DNA of 64,000 nt from RGIG3102 sp964525015 (GTDB lineage: Bacteria; Bacillota; Clostridia; Oscillospirales; Ruminococcaceae): positions 6,890 to 70,889 of the forward strand of contig CAZGFY010000008.1 in the NCBI GenBank assembly GCA_964525015.1, given 5' to 3'. Under the pieces are notes generated by a model. The model was not told the origin of the DNA and did no database searches. It saw nothing but the letters and a program-made list of their open reading frames with translations. Positions 14,910 to 24,356 of the stretch are shown piece after piece. The first letter of the stretch is position 1, and each line of letters begins with the position of its first letter. The translations under genes and the position numbers were made by a program.

Positions 14910-16196
14910 TTATGCATTTGTAATTTCAGCATTTTCTTTAATAAAATCAATAGCTTTTTGAATAGCTAAATCTTTTTTGATTTCATTAGCTGGAACCATT
15001 TGTTTAACATTATCTAGCGGAATATGATATAATTCGCTGATTCTTGTTAATTCTTTTTCTAAATCTTCATCAGAAGCTGTAATTCCTTCAAGCTCTGCAA
15101 TTTTTTCTAAAGCTAGACGAATTTTAACTTGTTGTTCTGCTTGATCTTTGAATGTTTTTCTGAATGTTTCCATATCAGATTGAGTGTATTGCAGATAAAC
15201 TTCTAATTGTAGACCTTGTTGTTGTAGTCTGCCTTCAAAATCTCTAACCATTTCATCAACTCTAGCTTCATTCATAGCTTCTGGAACATTAGCTTCTAAA
15301 GTCGCAACAACTTGTTCAACTATTTTATTTTCAACATCTAGTTCAGCAGCTTGTTTTGCTTCTGCTTCTCTTTTTGATTTGATATCATTTTTTAATTCTT
15401 CTAAAGAATCAAATTCGCTAACATCTTTTGCAAATTCATCATCTAATTCTGGAAGTTCTTTAGCTGTTATTTTATTTAGTTTTGTTTTAAATACAGCTTC
15501 TTTACCAGCTAGTTCAGTTGCTTGGTATTCTTCTGGGAATGTTACAACAACATCAAATTCTTCGCCTTCATTTTTTCCAACGATTTGAGCTTCAAATCCT
15601 GGAATGAATTGATTTGAACCTAATACTAAATCAAAACCTTCACCTTTTCCACCTTCGAAAGCAACTCCGTCAACAAATCCTTCAAAATCAATGTTTGCAG
15701 TATCTGTCATTTCAGCACTTCTGCCTTCAACAGCTACAAGTCTTGCATTTCTTTCTCTCATCATTTGTAATTGATCTTGGATAACTTCTTCAGTTACTTC
15801 AATTGTATTTCTTTGAGCTTTAATACCTTTATATTCTCCAATTTTAACTTCTGGATATGTTGTGATAGTAGCTTTAACAGTAAAACCTGCTTCTTTAGTG
15901 CACTCTGTTACTTCAATTTGTGGTTGTGCAACTGGAGTGATACCTGCTTTTTCAACAGCTTCAACATAAGCAGTTGGCAGTAATTCATCAATAGCATCAT
16001 TAAAGAATACTTCTTCACCATATAGTTTTTCAACCATATTTCTTGGTGCTTTCCCTTTTCTAAATCCTGGGATAGTCATATCTTTGCTTGTTTTTCTAAA
16101 AACCTTAGAAATAGCTTCATTAAATTGTTCAGCTGAAACTTTAAATTCCACTTCAACTGTATTTTCTGCAACTTTTTCGTTTCTAATTAATTCCAT
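14910..16196 (-). CDS. tig: trigger factor, ribosome-associated chaperone
   Basis: A 428-residue trigger factor with three domains: the ribosome-binding N-terminal domain containing the signature PGFRKGKAPRNMVEKLYG, the FKBP-like peptidyl-prolyl isomerase domain in the middle (segments DTANIDFEGFVDG and GSNQFIPGFEAQIVG), and a helical C-terminal chaperone domain. It binds nascent chains at the ribosome exit. The start has an AAGGAG site 10 bases upstream. It is first of the tig-clpP-clpX set. Confidence 0.97.
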   Translation of the reverse strand: MELIRNEKVAENTVEVEFKVSAEQFNEAISKVFRKTSKDMTIPGFRKGKAPRNMVEKLYGEEVFFNDAIDELLPTAYVEAVEKAGITPVAQPQIEVTECTKEAGFTVKATITTYPEVKIGEYKGIKAQRNTIEVTEEVIQDQLQMMRERNARLVAVEGRSAEMTDTANIDFEGFVDGVAFEGGKGEGFDLVLGSNQFIPGFEAQIVGKNEGEEFDVVVTFPEEYQATELAGKEAVFKTKLNKITAKELPELDDEFAKDVSEFDSLEELKNDIKSKREAEAKQAAELDVENKIVEQVVATLEANVPEAMNEARVDEMVRDFEGRLQQQGLQLEVYLQYTQSDMETFRKTFKDQAEQQVKIRLALEKIAELEGITASDEDLEKELTRISELYHIPLDNVKQMVPANEIKKDLAIQKAIDFIKENAEITNA

Positions 16197-16238
16197 TATT
16201 TAAAACTCCTTAAATTTGTTTAATTTTCATACCAAAAC

Positions 16239-16267
16239 ATTATATCATAACTTTTCTAATTAATCAA
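16239..16267 (-). promoter_or_regulatory. sigma-A promoter of tig
   Basis: Minus-strand TTGATT (16267-16262), 17 bases, TATAAT (16244-16239). The -35 overlaps the last codons and stop of the upstream phosphoesterase gene. Confidence 0.75.
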
Positions 16268-16943
16268 TTAAATATGGACAAAAATATAAGCTATCTGCTG
16301 AAATAAGCTTAAATTTTGTTCCCTGATATACTGAGTTAAAAGAAAAACTAATGGTTTTACTATGTAAATGCCCATAATAACATTTTTTAATATTATACTC
16401 TTTTAGTGTGTTTAAGATATGTTTACTTCTTAAATCTTGATAAATTGGAGGATAGTGAAGAAACACTATCCTTTCCTTTTCGCTTTTTATATAATCAAGA
16501 GAAGCTTTTAATCTGCCAGCTTCCCTTAAAATTATTTTTTCATTTTCCTTTTCGCCATTTTCAAATAGCCAGCCACGTGTTCCGCAAATTATATTGTCTT
16601 CAACTTCATAGCTGTTATTAAATAAAAATTTAATAGTTTTAAAACTATTTCTTTCTAAAAATTCATTTAATTTCTTGCTAGTTTGCCACCAATAATCGTG
16701 ATTGCCTTTTAGTATAATTTTTTGTCCATTTAATTTTTCTATAAACTTAAAATCTTCCACAGCATCTTCAATATCCAGCGCCCAAGAAATATCACCAGCT
16801 AAAACAACAGTATCTTCATTTGTTATAAGCTTTTGCCAGTTTTTTTCAATTCTTTCATAGTGATTTTCCCAACCTTTAAATATATCCATTGGTTTATTGC
16901 TTGAAAATGACAAATGTAAATCGCCAATAGTGTAAATTGCCAA
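16260..16943 (-). CDS. calcineurin-like metallophosphoesterase
   Basis: A 227-residue metallophosphoesterase. Metal-binding motifs in order are GDLHLS (residues 7-12), LAGDISW, LKGNHDYWW, FLHYPP and GHLHS, the complete set for the two-metal site. The substrate is not evident. The start is a TTG at 16943-16941, preceded by AAGGAGG with 5 bases spacing; no ATG is available that keeps the first metal-binding motif. The ten bases CACTATTGGC occur twice around this start, 16 bases apart. It lies between tyrS and tig and ends at the tig promoter. Confidence 0.88.
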   Translation of the reverse strand: MAIYTIGDLHLSFSSNKPMDIFKGWENHYERIEKNWQKLITNEDTVVLAGDISWALDIEDAVEDFKFIEKLNGQKIILKGNHDYWWQTSKKLNEFLERNSFKTIKFLFNNSYEVEDNIICGTRGWLFENGEKENEKIILREAGRLKASLDYIKSEKERIVFLHYPPIYQDLRSKHILNTLKEYNIKKCYYGHLHSKTISFSFNSVYQGTKFKLISADSLYFCPYLID

Positions 16944-17043
16944 TAGTGCCTCCTTAAATTAAATGTTATAGCTATATAATAACACATATTTAATAGAATA
17001 AAAGTGAATTTTATCTAAACATTTAAAACTATTTGTGAACTTA

Positions 17044-18270
17044 TTAAAGCTCAACTTTTAAGAATGTTTTCTTGCCTTTTTTAATGATAAATAGCTCATT
17101 AAATTCTTCTTTGGTAAAGCTTGTATCGATATTATCAATTTTAGAATCATTTACTAACACTCCACCTTGAGTTACAAGTCTTCTTGCTTCTGATTTACTA
17201 CTCGCTAGCTTAGTTGCAACTAATAAATCTAAAATAGCGATTTTATTTTCAGTAAAATTTTCATCTGTTAATTTTTCGCTTGGCATATTTTCGCTATCTT
17301 GGGCACCACTAAATAAATCTCTTGAAGTTTTTAAAGCTTTATCTGCATCTTCTTTTGAGTGAACAAGCTCTGTTAAATTATAAGCTAGTAATTCTTTAGC
17401 TTTATTATAAGCTGCACCGCCCTCTTTTTCAAAGGCATCTATCTCTTCTAGTGGAACAAGTGTTAGCATTTTCAAACATCTTGCAACATCGGCATCATTT
17501 ATATTTCTCCAGTATTGGAAGAATTCATATGGTGTTGTTTTTGTTGGATCTAACCAAACCGCCCCTGCAACTGTTTTACCCATTTTAACGCCATCAGAAG
17601 TTGTTAGAAGATTAAAAGTCATACCAAATGAATCTTGTCTTGCTTTTTTTCTAATTAATTCTGTTCCTGCTAATATATTAGACCATTGATCATTGCCACC
17701 AAGTTGCATTTTACAGCCTACCTCATTAAACATATGATAAAAATCGTATCCTTGCATTAACATATAGTTAAATTCAGTAAAAGATAATCCTTTTTCAAGA
17801 CGAATTTTAAATGCTTCTGCTGTTAGCATTTTGTTAACTGAGAAATGAAATCCAACATCTCTTAAAAAATCAACATAATTTAATTCTAAAAGCCAATCAG
17901 CGTTGTTTAGCATTAATGCTTTGCCTTCTGAGAAATCTAAAAACTTTCTCATAGTAACTTTGAATTTTTCTCCATTAGCATCAATTTCTTCTTTACTCAT
18001 AACTTTTCTCATATCGCTTTTCCCGCTTGGGTCGCCTATCATACAAGTTCCCCCACCAATTAAAGCGATCGGGCGATGTCCAGCACTTTGCATATGACGC
18101 ATAACCATAAGCTGTAAAAAGTGCCCAACGTGTAAGCTATCAGCAGTTGGGTCAAAGCCTATATAAAAAGTAACCTTTTCTTTAGCTAATAAATCACGAA
18201 CTAAATCTCTATCTGTAACCTGCGCTATAAGCCCTCTTTCCTCTAATAAATCAAAAACATTTCTTTCCAT
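17044..18270 (-). CDS. tyrS: tyrosyl-tRNA synthetase
   Basis: A 408-residue class I synthetase charging tRNA-Tyr. Features are FYIGFDPTADSLHVGHF with the HIGH-box variant HVGH, the tyrosine pocket segments YDFYHMF and GGNDQWSNI, and KMGKT in place of KMSKS. A C-terminal S4 RNA-binding domain contains LVTQGGVLVND. A T-box leader directly upstream fits control by uncharged tRNA-Tyr. Confidence 0.97.
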   Translation of the reverse strand: MERNVFDLLEERGLIAQVTDRDLVRDLLAKEKVTFYIGFDPTADSLHVGHFLQLMVMRHMQSAGHRPIALIGGGTCMIGDPSGKSDMRKVMSKEEIDANGEKFKVTMRKFLDFSEGKALMLNNADWLLELNYVDFLRDVGFHFSVNKMLTAEAFKIRLEKGLSFTEFNYMLMQGYDFYHMFNEVGCKMQLGGNDQWSNILAGTELIRKKARQDSFGMTFNLLTTSDGVKMGKTVAGAVWLDPTKTTPYEFFQYWRNINDADVARCLKMLTLVPLEEIDAFEKEGGAAYNKAKELLAYNLTELVHSKEDADKALKTSRDLFSGAQDSENMPSEKLTDENFTENKIAILDLLVATKLASSKSEARRLVTQGGVLVNDSKIDNIDTSFTKEEFNELFIIKKGKKTFLKVEL

Positions 18271-18302
18271 TATAAAAACCTTCCTTTAAAAATATATAAA
18301 AT

Positions 18303-18570
18303 AAAAAACGCCTACTGCTAATTTAATGAAATTAGCAGAGGGCGTTGTTAATTACGCGGTACCACCTCTGTTTATAATGCTATAAACACTACCTTTAAGC
18401 TATAAGCTTTTATACTATAACGTGTATTATTCGTTTTCACCTACTATTATTTCAGTAAAACCACTCCAAAGTGTAATTCATTTTAAATCTTCGTCTTTTT
18501 TTCAGCAAACAAAAGCTCTCTAACACCTAATTTAAAACTACTCTCTTTTTCCCCGTGTTTAATTATTTAC
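18303..18570 (-). promoter_or_regulatory. T-box riboswitch of tyrS
   Basis: On the minus strand the leader carries the T-box core GAGGTGGTACCGCG (18368-18355). A terminator follows, pairing 18307-18324 with 18329-18346, and ends in a T run. When uncharged tRNA pairs through its acceptor end to the T-box bulge, the antiterminator forms and tyrS is read. A TAC triplet at 18475-18473, within TGAATTACACTT in the 5' half, is the best candidate for the Tyr specifier codon. The specifier was placed by eye and is less certain than the T-box itself. Confidence 0.92.
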
Positions 18571-18576
18571 AAAAAT

Positions 18577-18605
18577 AGTCTAACACTAAAAAAAAGATAT
18601 GTCAA
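18577..18605 (-). promoter_or_regulatory. sigma-A promoter of the tyrS T-box transcript
   Basis: Minus-strand TTGACA (18605-18600), 17 bases, TAGACT (18582-18577). The -35 overlaps the stop region of recN. Confidence 0.7.
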
Positions 18606-20269
18606 GATTTTTTTGTATTTAATATCATCTCTTTTGCATTTTCTAAAGATGTATTTGTTATATTATCGCCAGAAATTATTCTAGCTATTTCCATTTCCCT
18701 TTGGCTTTCTGATAAAGCAGAAACATTCGTGTATGTAGCCTTATCATCGCTAGTTTTTTTAATTAATAAATGATTATCTGAAAAAGCTGCAATTTGAGCT
18801 GAGTGAGTAACGCAGAAAATTTGTTTTCCTTTTGCAGTATCTTTTAATAATTTTCCAATTTTAAACGCAGCCGAACCAGATACACCTGCATCAATTTCAT
18901 CAAAAATTAAGGTGCTTGTTTCATCAGTTTCTGCTAAAACGCTTTTAATAGCCAGCATAATTCTCGATAGTTCCCCACCTGAGGCAATTTTAGATAATGG
19001 TTTTGCAGTTTCACCTTTATTGGTTACAATTAAAAACTCTATATCATCCTTGCCGCTTTTTGAATAATTCTTATCTTTAATACTCAATATTAAATCAACT
19101 GCTGGCATATTTAAAAACTCTAGAGCTGTTTTTATTTGTTTTTGAAATTTATTAAAAATTTCAGTTCTATTTTGGGTTAAATTTTCTGCTGATTTTTTTA
19201 ATTTCGGCAGTAATTTCTCTTGCTTTTCATATAGATTATCTAATTCTTCCTCTAAAAAATTAATTGTTTTTAATTTCTCTTTTGAAGTTTTTAGCATAGT
19301 TAAAACATCACTTGTTTCAGGTCCGTATTTTCTTTTTAAGCGATAATACAAATCTAATCTTTCTTCGATTTTATCTATATCATCAACGTCTACATCAAAA
19401 TCATCTAAGTAATTTTTTAAAGCGAATAAAGCATCAGAAACTATATTTTGAGCCTCAATTAACTTTTCAGACACTTCCTTTAGTTTTTCATCATACTCTA
19501 AAACTTGAAAAAGTTCACTAGATGCAAAATCAATAGCACTAACAGCCCCTTTTACTTCATCTTCCCCAGCTAAAAGAGTGTATGCGCTATTAGCGCCCTG
19601 CATTATCTTTTGAAAATCTAATATTTTCTTCTTTGCTTTAACTAAATCTTGCTCTTCTTCACTTGATAAATCAGCCTCTTCAATTTCTTTAATTTGAAAT
19701 GATAGAAGATCTAAGTTTTCTTCGCTTTCTTTATCTATATTTTCAAGCTTTTTAATTTCATTATTAATAGCAGTATATTCATTATAAAATTTAACATACT
19801 CTAATTTAACAAATTCACCAACGCCAAATCCATCTAAAATACTAATATGTTTTTGCGAATTTAAAAGACTTTGATTATCATGCTGCCCGTGAATTGTTAT
19901 TATATCTTGAAAGATATCTTTTATAACACTTAAAGGAGCTGGCATACCATTAATTCGTGCGGTGCTTTTCCCTTCCTGAGTAACCTGCCTTGTTATAATG
20001 CAATCACTTGAAATATCTATATCAAATTCTTCTGCTTTTTTTATTAAATTTTCATTTATATCTTCAAAAACAGCAGTGATAACAGCTTTATTTGCACCAT
20101 TTCTTACTATATTTTTTGAAATTCTATCGCCTAGAATTGCATTAATAGAATCTACTATAATACTTTTGCCTGCACCTGTTTCACCTGTAAGGCATGTGAA
20201 ACCATTAGCAAAATTAATATTTGCTTTTTCTATTACTGCAACATTTTCTATAATTAATTCACAAAGCAT
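18602..20269 (-). CDS. recN: RecN, SMC-like DNA repair ATPase
   Basis: A 555-residue double-strand-break repair protein. The N-terminal MLCELIIENVAVIEKANINF is canonical. Walker A GETGAGKS (residues 29-36) is followed by a long coiled coil (about 155-360), the ABC signature in LSKIASGGELSRIMLAI, and Walker B TLIFDEIDAG. No good ribosome site lies next to the ATG; an AGGAGG is 38 bases upstream, with a small hairpin (CTTAGA with TCTAAG) between. It follows argR by 45 bases, as in many Firmicutes. The usual spoIVB-spo0A pair does not follow; tyrS does. Confidence 0.96.
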   Translation of the reverse strand: MLCELIIENVAVIEKANINFANGFTCLTGETGAGKSIIVDSINAILGDRISKNIVRNGANKAVITAVFEDINENLIKKAEEFDIDISSDCIITRQVTQEGKSTARINGMPAPLSVIKDIFQDIITIHGQHDNQSLLNSQKHISILDGFGVGEFVKLEYVKFYNEYTAINNEIKKLENIDKESEENLDLLSFQIKEIEEADLSSEEEQDLVKAKKKILDFQKIMQGANSAYTLLAGEDEVKGAVSAIDFASSELFQVLEYDEKLKEVSEKLIEAQNIVSDALFALKNYLDDFDVDVDDIDKIEERLDLYYRLKRKYGPETSDVLTMLKTSKEKLKTINFLEEELDNLYEKQEKLLPKLKKSAENLTQNRTEIFNKFQKQIKTALEFLNMPAVDLILSIKDKNYSKSGKDDIEFLIVTNKGETAKPLSKIASGGELSRIMLAIKSVLAETDETSTLIFDEIDAGVSGSAAFKIGKLLKDTAKGKQIFCVTHSAQIAAFSDNHLLIKKTSDDKATYTNVSALSESQREMEIARIISGDNITNTSLENAKEMILNTKKS

Positions 20270-20314
20270 ATAAATTTTATTAAAACTTAGAAAATATCTA
20301 AGCTATCCTCCTAG

Positions 20315-20770
20315 TTACTTTATGTATTTTTTTAATTTTTCGCAAAGTTCGCTTGCTTGATTCTCTGTTCTCATTAATACAAATATTGTATTTTCACCCG
20401 CTAAAGTTCCAACAACGTCACCCCAGTTTAAGCTATCAAAAACTTCACACGCTGCTTGTGCCATAGCTGTTTGGCATTTAATTACAATAGTGTGTCCAGC
20501 ATAGTCAACTGATTTAATAGATTCAGAAAAAATATAATCAAATCTATTAAATGTCGCTTTAGTATCGTGAACTATTGTATTTTGTGCATACTTATACTCA
20601 CCATTTGAAGAAACAATTTTAACAAGGTTTAATTCTTTGATATCTCTTGAAACAGTTGCCTGCGTTACATCAAAATTGTCAGCTTTTAATAGCTCTAGAA
20701 GTATCTCTTGCCTATCAATATTGTGCTCTTGTATTAATGCTAATATTCTTTTATGTCTTAACTTTTTCAT
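20315..20770 (-). CDS. argR: arginine repressor ArgR/AhrC family
   Basis: A 151-residue arginine-sensing transcription factor. The N-terminal winged helix contains the recognition segment VTQATVSRDIKELNLVK, and the C-terminal hexamerisation and arginine-binding domain contains GTLAGENTIFVLMRT, with the Asp-rich pocket altered to GDVVGTLAGEN. It sits in the conserved nadK-argR-recN order. No arginine genes lie in this window. Confidence 0.95.
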   Translation of the reverse strand: MKKLRHKRILALIQEHNIDRQEILLELLKADNFDVTQATVSRDIKELNLVKIVSSNGEYKYAQNTIVHDTKATFNRFDYIFSESIKSVDYAGHTIVIKCQTAMAQAACEVFDSLNWGDVVGTLAGENTIFVLMRTENQASELCEKLKKYIK

Positions 20771-20799
20771 AAATAACTTCCTTTCTTTATGTAAAGTAT

Positions 20800-21636
20800 C
20801 TATCTCATTTTTAATTTATTATCCAGCGTTTTTAACTGTCCGATTTCGTTTATATGATAAACCTCTAACACTTCTTTTGAAATCTTAATGGTTATAACAT
20901 CATTTTCTTTTATCTTTGTATGATTTGCACCATCAAAAGAAACATATGCTTTATTTTCTTTTAAATTGCTAACAACTATTTTAACTTCTTTATCCGATGC
21001 TAAAACCATTGGTACACTATTTAAATTATGTGGTGCCACATATGAAATAATAAGCGCAGTTAAATCAATATCCACAACAGGTCCACCAACCGAAAGTGAA
21101 TAAGCAGTTGAGCCAGTTGGGCTTGCAATAACCACTCCATCGCCTAGAAAACTAGTTAACTTATTATCATTTATTATAATATCTAATTTAATTGTATTAA
21201 TAAAAATATCTTTTAAAATTGCCACATCATTTAAGCAATTAACCCATTCACTATCATTAATTTTTGCCATTATAAGATTATGTTTATTAATTTTAAAATA
21301 ATTCTCTTTATCTAAATACACAAGATTTGATATTTCCTCTGATTCTAATGCAGTTAAAAATCCTAAATTACCACTATTAACTCCAAGTATTGGCTTTTTA
21401 TATTTACTGCATAAAGTTCCAACAGAGAGAATAGTTCCATCACCACCAATAGTTAAAACTAAATCTGCCCAAACAATCCCATCTAAAACTTTTTTCTTTT
21501 CAATACCATTAGCATCAAATTTTTTTTCATCACTAACACTTACTGCACACTTTAATTCATTGAGTATTTTGATAACCTCTTTATAAACATTAAAATGATT
21601 CTCTTTTGAAGTATTAACTTTTATAAAAACTTTCAT
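20800..21636 (-). CDS. nadK: NAD kinase
   Basis: Phosphorylates NAD to NADP. The 278-residue protein has the GGDGT active-site motif in LVLTIGGDGTIL, the NLGFLTALE segment, and the NAD-binding SPTGSTAYSLSVGGPVV. It lies between tlyA and argR in the standard isoprenoid and repair cluster of Firmicutes. Confidence 0.96.
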   Translation of the reverse strand: MKVFIKVNTSKENHFNVYKEVIKILNELKCAVSVSDEKKFDANGIEKKKVLDGIVWADLVLTIGGDGTILSVGTLCSKYKKPILGVNSGNLGFLTALESEEISNLVYLDKENYFKINKHNLIMAKINDSEWVNCLNDVAILKDIFINTIKLDIIINDNKLTSFLGDGVVIASPTGSTAYSLSVGGPVVDIDLTALIISYVAPHNLNSVPMVLASDKEVKIVVSNLKENKAYVSFDGANHTKIKENDVITIKISKEVLEVYHINEIGQLKTLDNKLKMR

Positions 21637-21662
21637 ATAAATTTACAGTCCTTAAAATTTAA

Positions 21663-22466
21663 TTATTCACCTAAAAATTCTCTAGATTTCAAAACTACAT
21701 CTTCAATATTTTCTAAAGTAATTTTATCATCTAACTCATTTTTAGAAACAACAGCTAAAAATTCTATATTTCCCTCAGGGCCTTTAATTGGCGAGAATGT
21801 TAATTCTTTTATGAAAAATCCATTCTCTTTAGCAAATTCTAAAACATTGATTATAACTTCTTTATGAACATTAGAATCTCTTACAACACCTTTTTTGCCA
21901 ACCTTTTCTCTTCCAGCTTCAAATTGAGGCTTTATTAAGCAAACGCCTAATGCATCTTCTTTTGAAATTTTATATGCAACTGGAAAAATATGCTTTAGCG
22001 ATATAAACGAAACATCTACCGAAAAGAAATCAATTTTTTCTTTTATTAACTCTTCATCAACATTTCTAATATTTGTTTTTTCCAAATTCACTACTCTTTC
22101 ATCAGTTCGAAGTTTCCAAGCGAGCTGACCATAACCAACATCAACTGAAAAAACTTTACTTGCTCCATTTTGAAGCATACAATCAGTAAATCCGCCAGTT
22201 GAAGCACCAATATCCATACAAATCTTATCCGCTAAATCAAAGCCATATTCATTTATTGCCTTTTCAAGTTTTAATCCCCCACGGCTGACATATTTTAAAT
22301 CTTTACCTCTAACTTCAACATTATCGGATTCTTTAATCATTGTTCCCGCTTTATCAGCCTTTTGATTATTTACATAAACAATTCCAGACATAATCAGTGC
22401 TTGTGCTCTTTGCCTTGATTCAGCATAGCCTTCATTGAAAACATACTGATCTAATCTAATTTTCAT
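21663..22466 (-). CDS. tlyA: TlyA family rRNA methyltransferase
   Basis: A 267-residue protein with an N-terminal S4 RNA-binding domain (about residues 3-60) and an FtsJ-like methyltransferase domain. The SAM-binding motif is in DIGASTGGFTDCMLQNG, followed by VDVGYGQLAWKLR and FFSVDVSFISL. Characterised TlyA enzymes make 2'-O-methylcytidine in rRNA; older annotations call the family hemolysin. Position between dxs and nadK is the family's usual one. Confidence 0.93.
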   Translation of the reverse strand: MKIRLDQYVFNEGYAESRQRAQALIMSGIVYVNNQKADKAGTMIKESDNVEVRGKDLKYVSRGGLKLEKAINEYGFDLADKICMDIGASTGGFTDCMLQNGASKVFSVDVGYGQLAWKLRTDERVVNLEKTNIRNVDEELIKEKIDFFSVDVSFISLKHIFPVAYKISKEDALGVCLIKPQFEAGREKVGKKGVVRDSNVHKEVIINVLEFAKENGFFIKELTFSPIKGPEGNIEFLAVVSKNELDDKITLENIEDVVLKSREFLGE

Positions 22467-22482
22467 TTATTTTAATACCCTT

Positions 22483-24342
22483 TTAAATTTTACTTTTAAT
22501 ATCTCCTGCAATATAAATTGAGTCTAAATTCGTTAATTTCATTAGTTCTTCAACATTTGCATGAGTTACTATATTATTATCAATATTTTGTGAGTAAAAT
22601 CTCCCTTTAAAGTTTTTATTTAATAATTTATTCGCTAAATTTTGTGCAACGCTTCCATTTTCAACCTGTTCTTCGTAAATGAAAATATTTTTATATTTTA
22701 GCAGTTCATTTATAAGTTCTTCTGAGAGTGGATTAATTATATTTAATTTACAAATATCTACATAAATATTTTGAACAAATAAGTCTTCGCTCGCTTTTAT
22801 AACTTTTGCAAAATGTCTGCCATAGCAAATTACTATTGTATCACTTTTTTTAGAAATTATATCGTACTCTTTTTTGGTGCAAACATAGTTTTGAGTTATT
22901 AAATCTTGTCCACCTCTTGGATATCTTATCACTTTTGGCCCGTTAACTTGATTAACCAAATATTCCAGCCAATATCTAAGCTCGTTATAATTTGAAGGTG
23001 ATGCAATTATTGTTTCTTTAAAATTTGCAAAAATTGATAAATCATATATTCCTTGATGCGTTTCTCCATCTCCTGGAACGAGTCCTGCTCTATCTATTGC
23101 AAACAAAACATTTGTTTTCATTAGCATAACATCATGTAAATATTGATCTAATGCTCTTTGCATAAATGTTGAGTAAAGACAGACAACTGGCTCTAATCCA
23201 CTTGCTGCTAGCGCCGAGGAAAATGTTACTGCGTGCTCTTCAGCCATACCAACGTCGAAAAATTTATTTTTATGCTTTTTATAAAAAAGATTTAAACCGG
23301 TGCCGTATTTCATAGCAGCAGTTATTGCGCAAATATTCTTGTTTTCATCAGCTAATTCAGCTAGTTTTTCACCAAAAACTGTTGAATATGAATCGCTTGG
23401 TGCCATATCTGGGTCTTCGATTTTATTTATATCAAAGGCAGAAACTCCGTGAAATGCACCTGGGTTCACCTCAGCCGGTGTAAAGCCTTTACCCTTTACG
23501 GTAAGGGCATGTATTAAAGTTGGTGCTTTTGCCCTTTTGGCTGCATTTAAAGCTGCGCACATCTCAGAAATATTATTTCCATCATCAACTAAATGATAAA
23601 TTAATCCCATATCTTCAAAAAAAGTTGAATTATATAATGCTCTTCTTATCATAGATTTTGAAGATGTCATAATTTCGCTAACACCTCTACCTAAAACTGG
23701 TATCTTTTGTAGAGTATTTGAAACTTTTTCTTTAACATCAAGATAATCTTTACTTGTTCGCAGTCCTGATAGATATTTTGACATTGCTCCAACATTTTTT
23801 GATATCGACATCTTATTATCATTTAATATTATAATTAAATTATCAAGTTTTTCATCAATGTTATTTAGTCCTTCGTATATCATACCACCAGTAAAAGCGC
23901 CATCTCCAACTACTGCTATAACATATCCAGATTCATTTTTGATTTTTTTAGCTTTTGCAAGCCCTATCGCCACAGATATAGATGTACTTCCATGCCCTGA
24001 GATAAAGCAATCATTTTTGCTTTCAGTAGGCGATGGAAATCCTGATATTCCATCTTTTTTTCTAAGTGTTTGAAAACCATCTTTTCTACCTGTTAAAATT
24101 TTATGTGTATAGCATTGATGACCAACATCAAAAACAATTTTATCTCTAGGAGTTTGAAAACATTTATGTAGTGCCACACTAATTTCAACGGTTCCAAGGT
24201 TTGCTGAAAGATGACCACCTGTTTTTGAAACTTCAGTAATCAAAAAATCTCTTATTTCTTTACATAGTTCTTCTAATTTTTTAAAATCTAATTTTGAAAC
24301 ATCAGCAGAACTTTTAATAATATTTAATATTTTATGTTGCAT
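22483..24342 (-). CDS. dxs: 1-deoxy-D-xylulose-5-phosphate synthase
   Basis: First enzyme of the non-mevalonate isoprenoid pathway, joining pyruvate and glyceraldehyde 3-phosphate with thiamine diphosphate. The 619-residue protein shows the transketolase-like HQCYTHKILTGR, the TPP-Mg motif VVGDGAFTGGMIYEGLNN, the catalytic Glu in AEEHAVTF and DRAGLVPGDGETHQG. The ATG at 24342 has GGAG 6 bases upstream; the apparent longer frame begins with TTG at 24354, inside which that GGAG lies. It lies downstream of ispA, so isoprenoid genes are grouped. Confidence 0.96.
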   Translation of the reverse strand: MQHKILNIIKSSADVSKLDFKKLEELCKEIRDFLITEVSKTGGHLSANLGTVEISVALHKCFQTPRDKIVFDVGHQCYTHKILTGRKDGFQTLRKKDGISGFPSPTESKNDCFISGHGSTSISVAIGLAKAKKIKNESGYVIAVVGDGAFTGGMIYEGLNNIDEKLDNLIIILNDNKMSISKNVGAMSKYLSGLRTSKDYLDVKEKVSNTLQKIPVLGRGVSEIMTSSKSMIRRALYNSTFFEDMGLIYHLVDDGNNISEMCAALNAAKRAKAPTLIHALTVKGKGFTPAEVNPGAFHGVSAFDINKIEDPDMAPSDSYSTVFGEKLAELADENKNICAITAAMKYGTGLNLFYKKHKNKFFDVGMAEEHAVTFSSALAASGLEPVVCLYSTFMQRALDQYLHDVMLMKTNVLFAIDRAGLVPGDGETHQGIYDLSIFANFKETIIASPSNYNELRYWLEYLVNQVNGPKVIRYPRGGQDLITQNYVCTKKEYDIISKKSDTIVICYGRHFAKVIKASEDLFVQNIYVDICKLNIINPLSEELINELLKYKNIFIYEEQVENGSVAQNLANKLLNKNFKGRFYSQNIDNNIVTHANVEELMKLTNLDSIYIAGDIKSKI

Positions 24343-24356
24343 AAAATTCTCCAATT

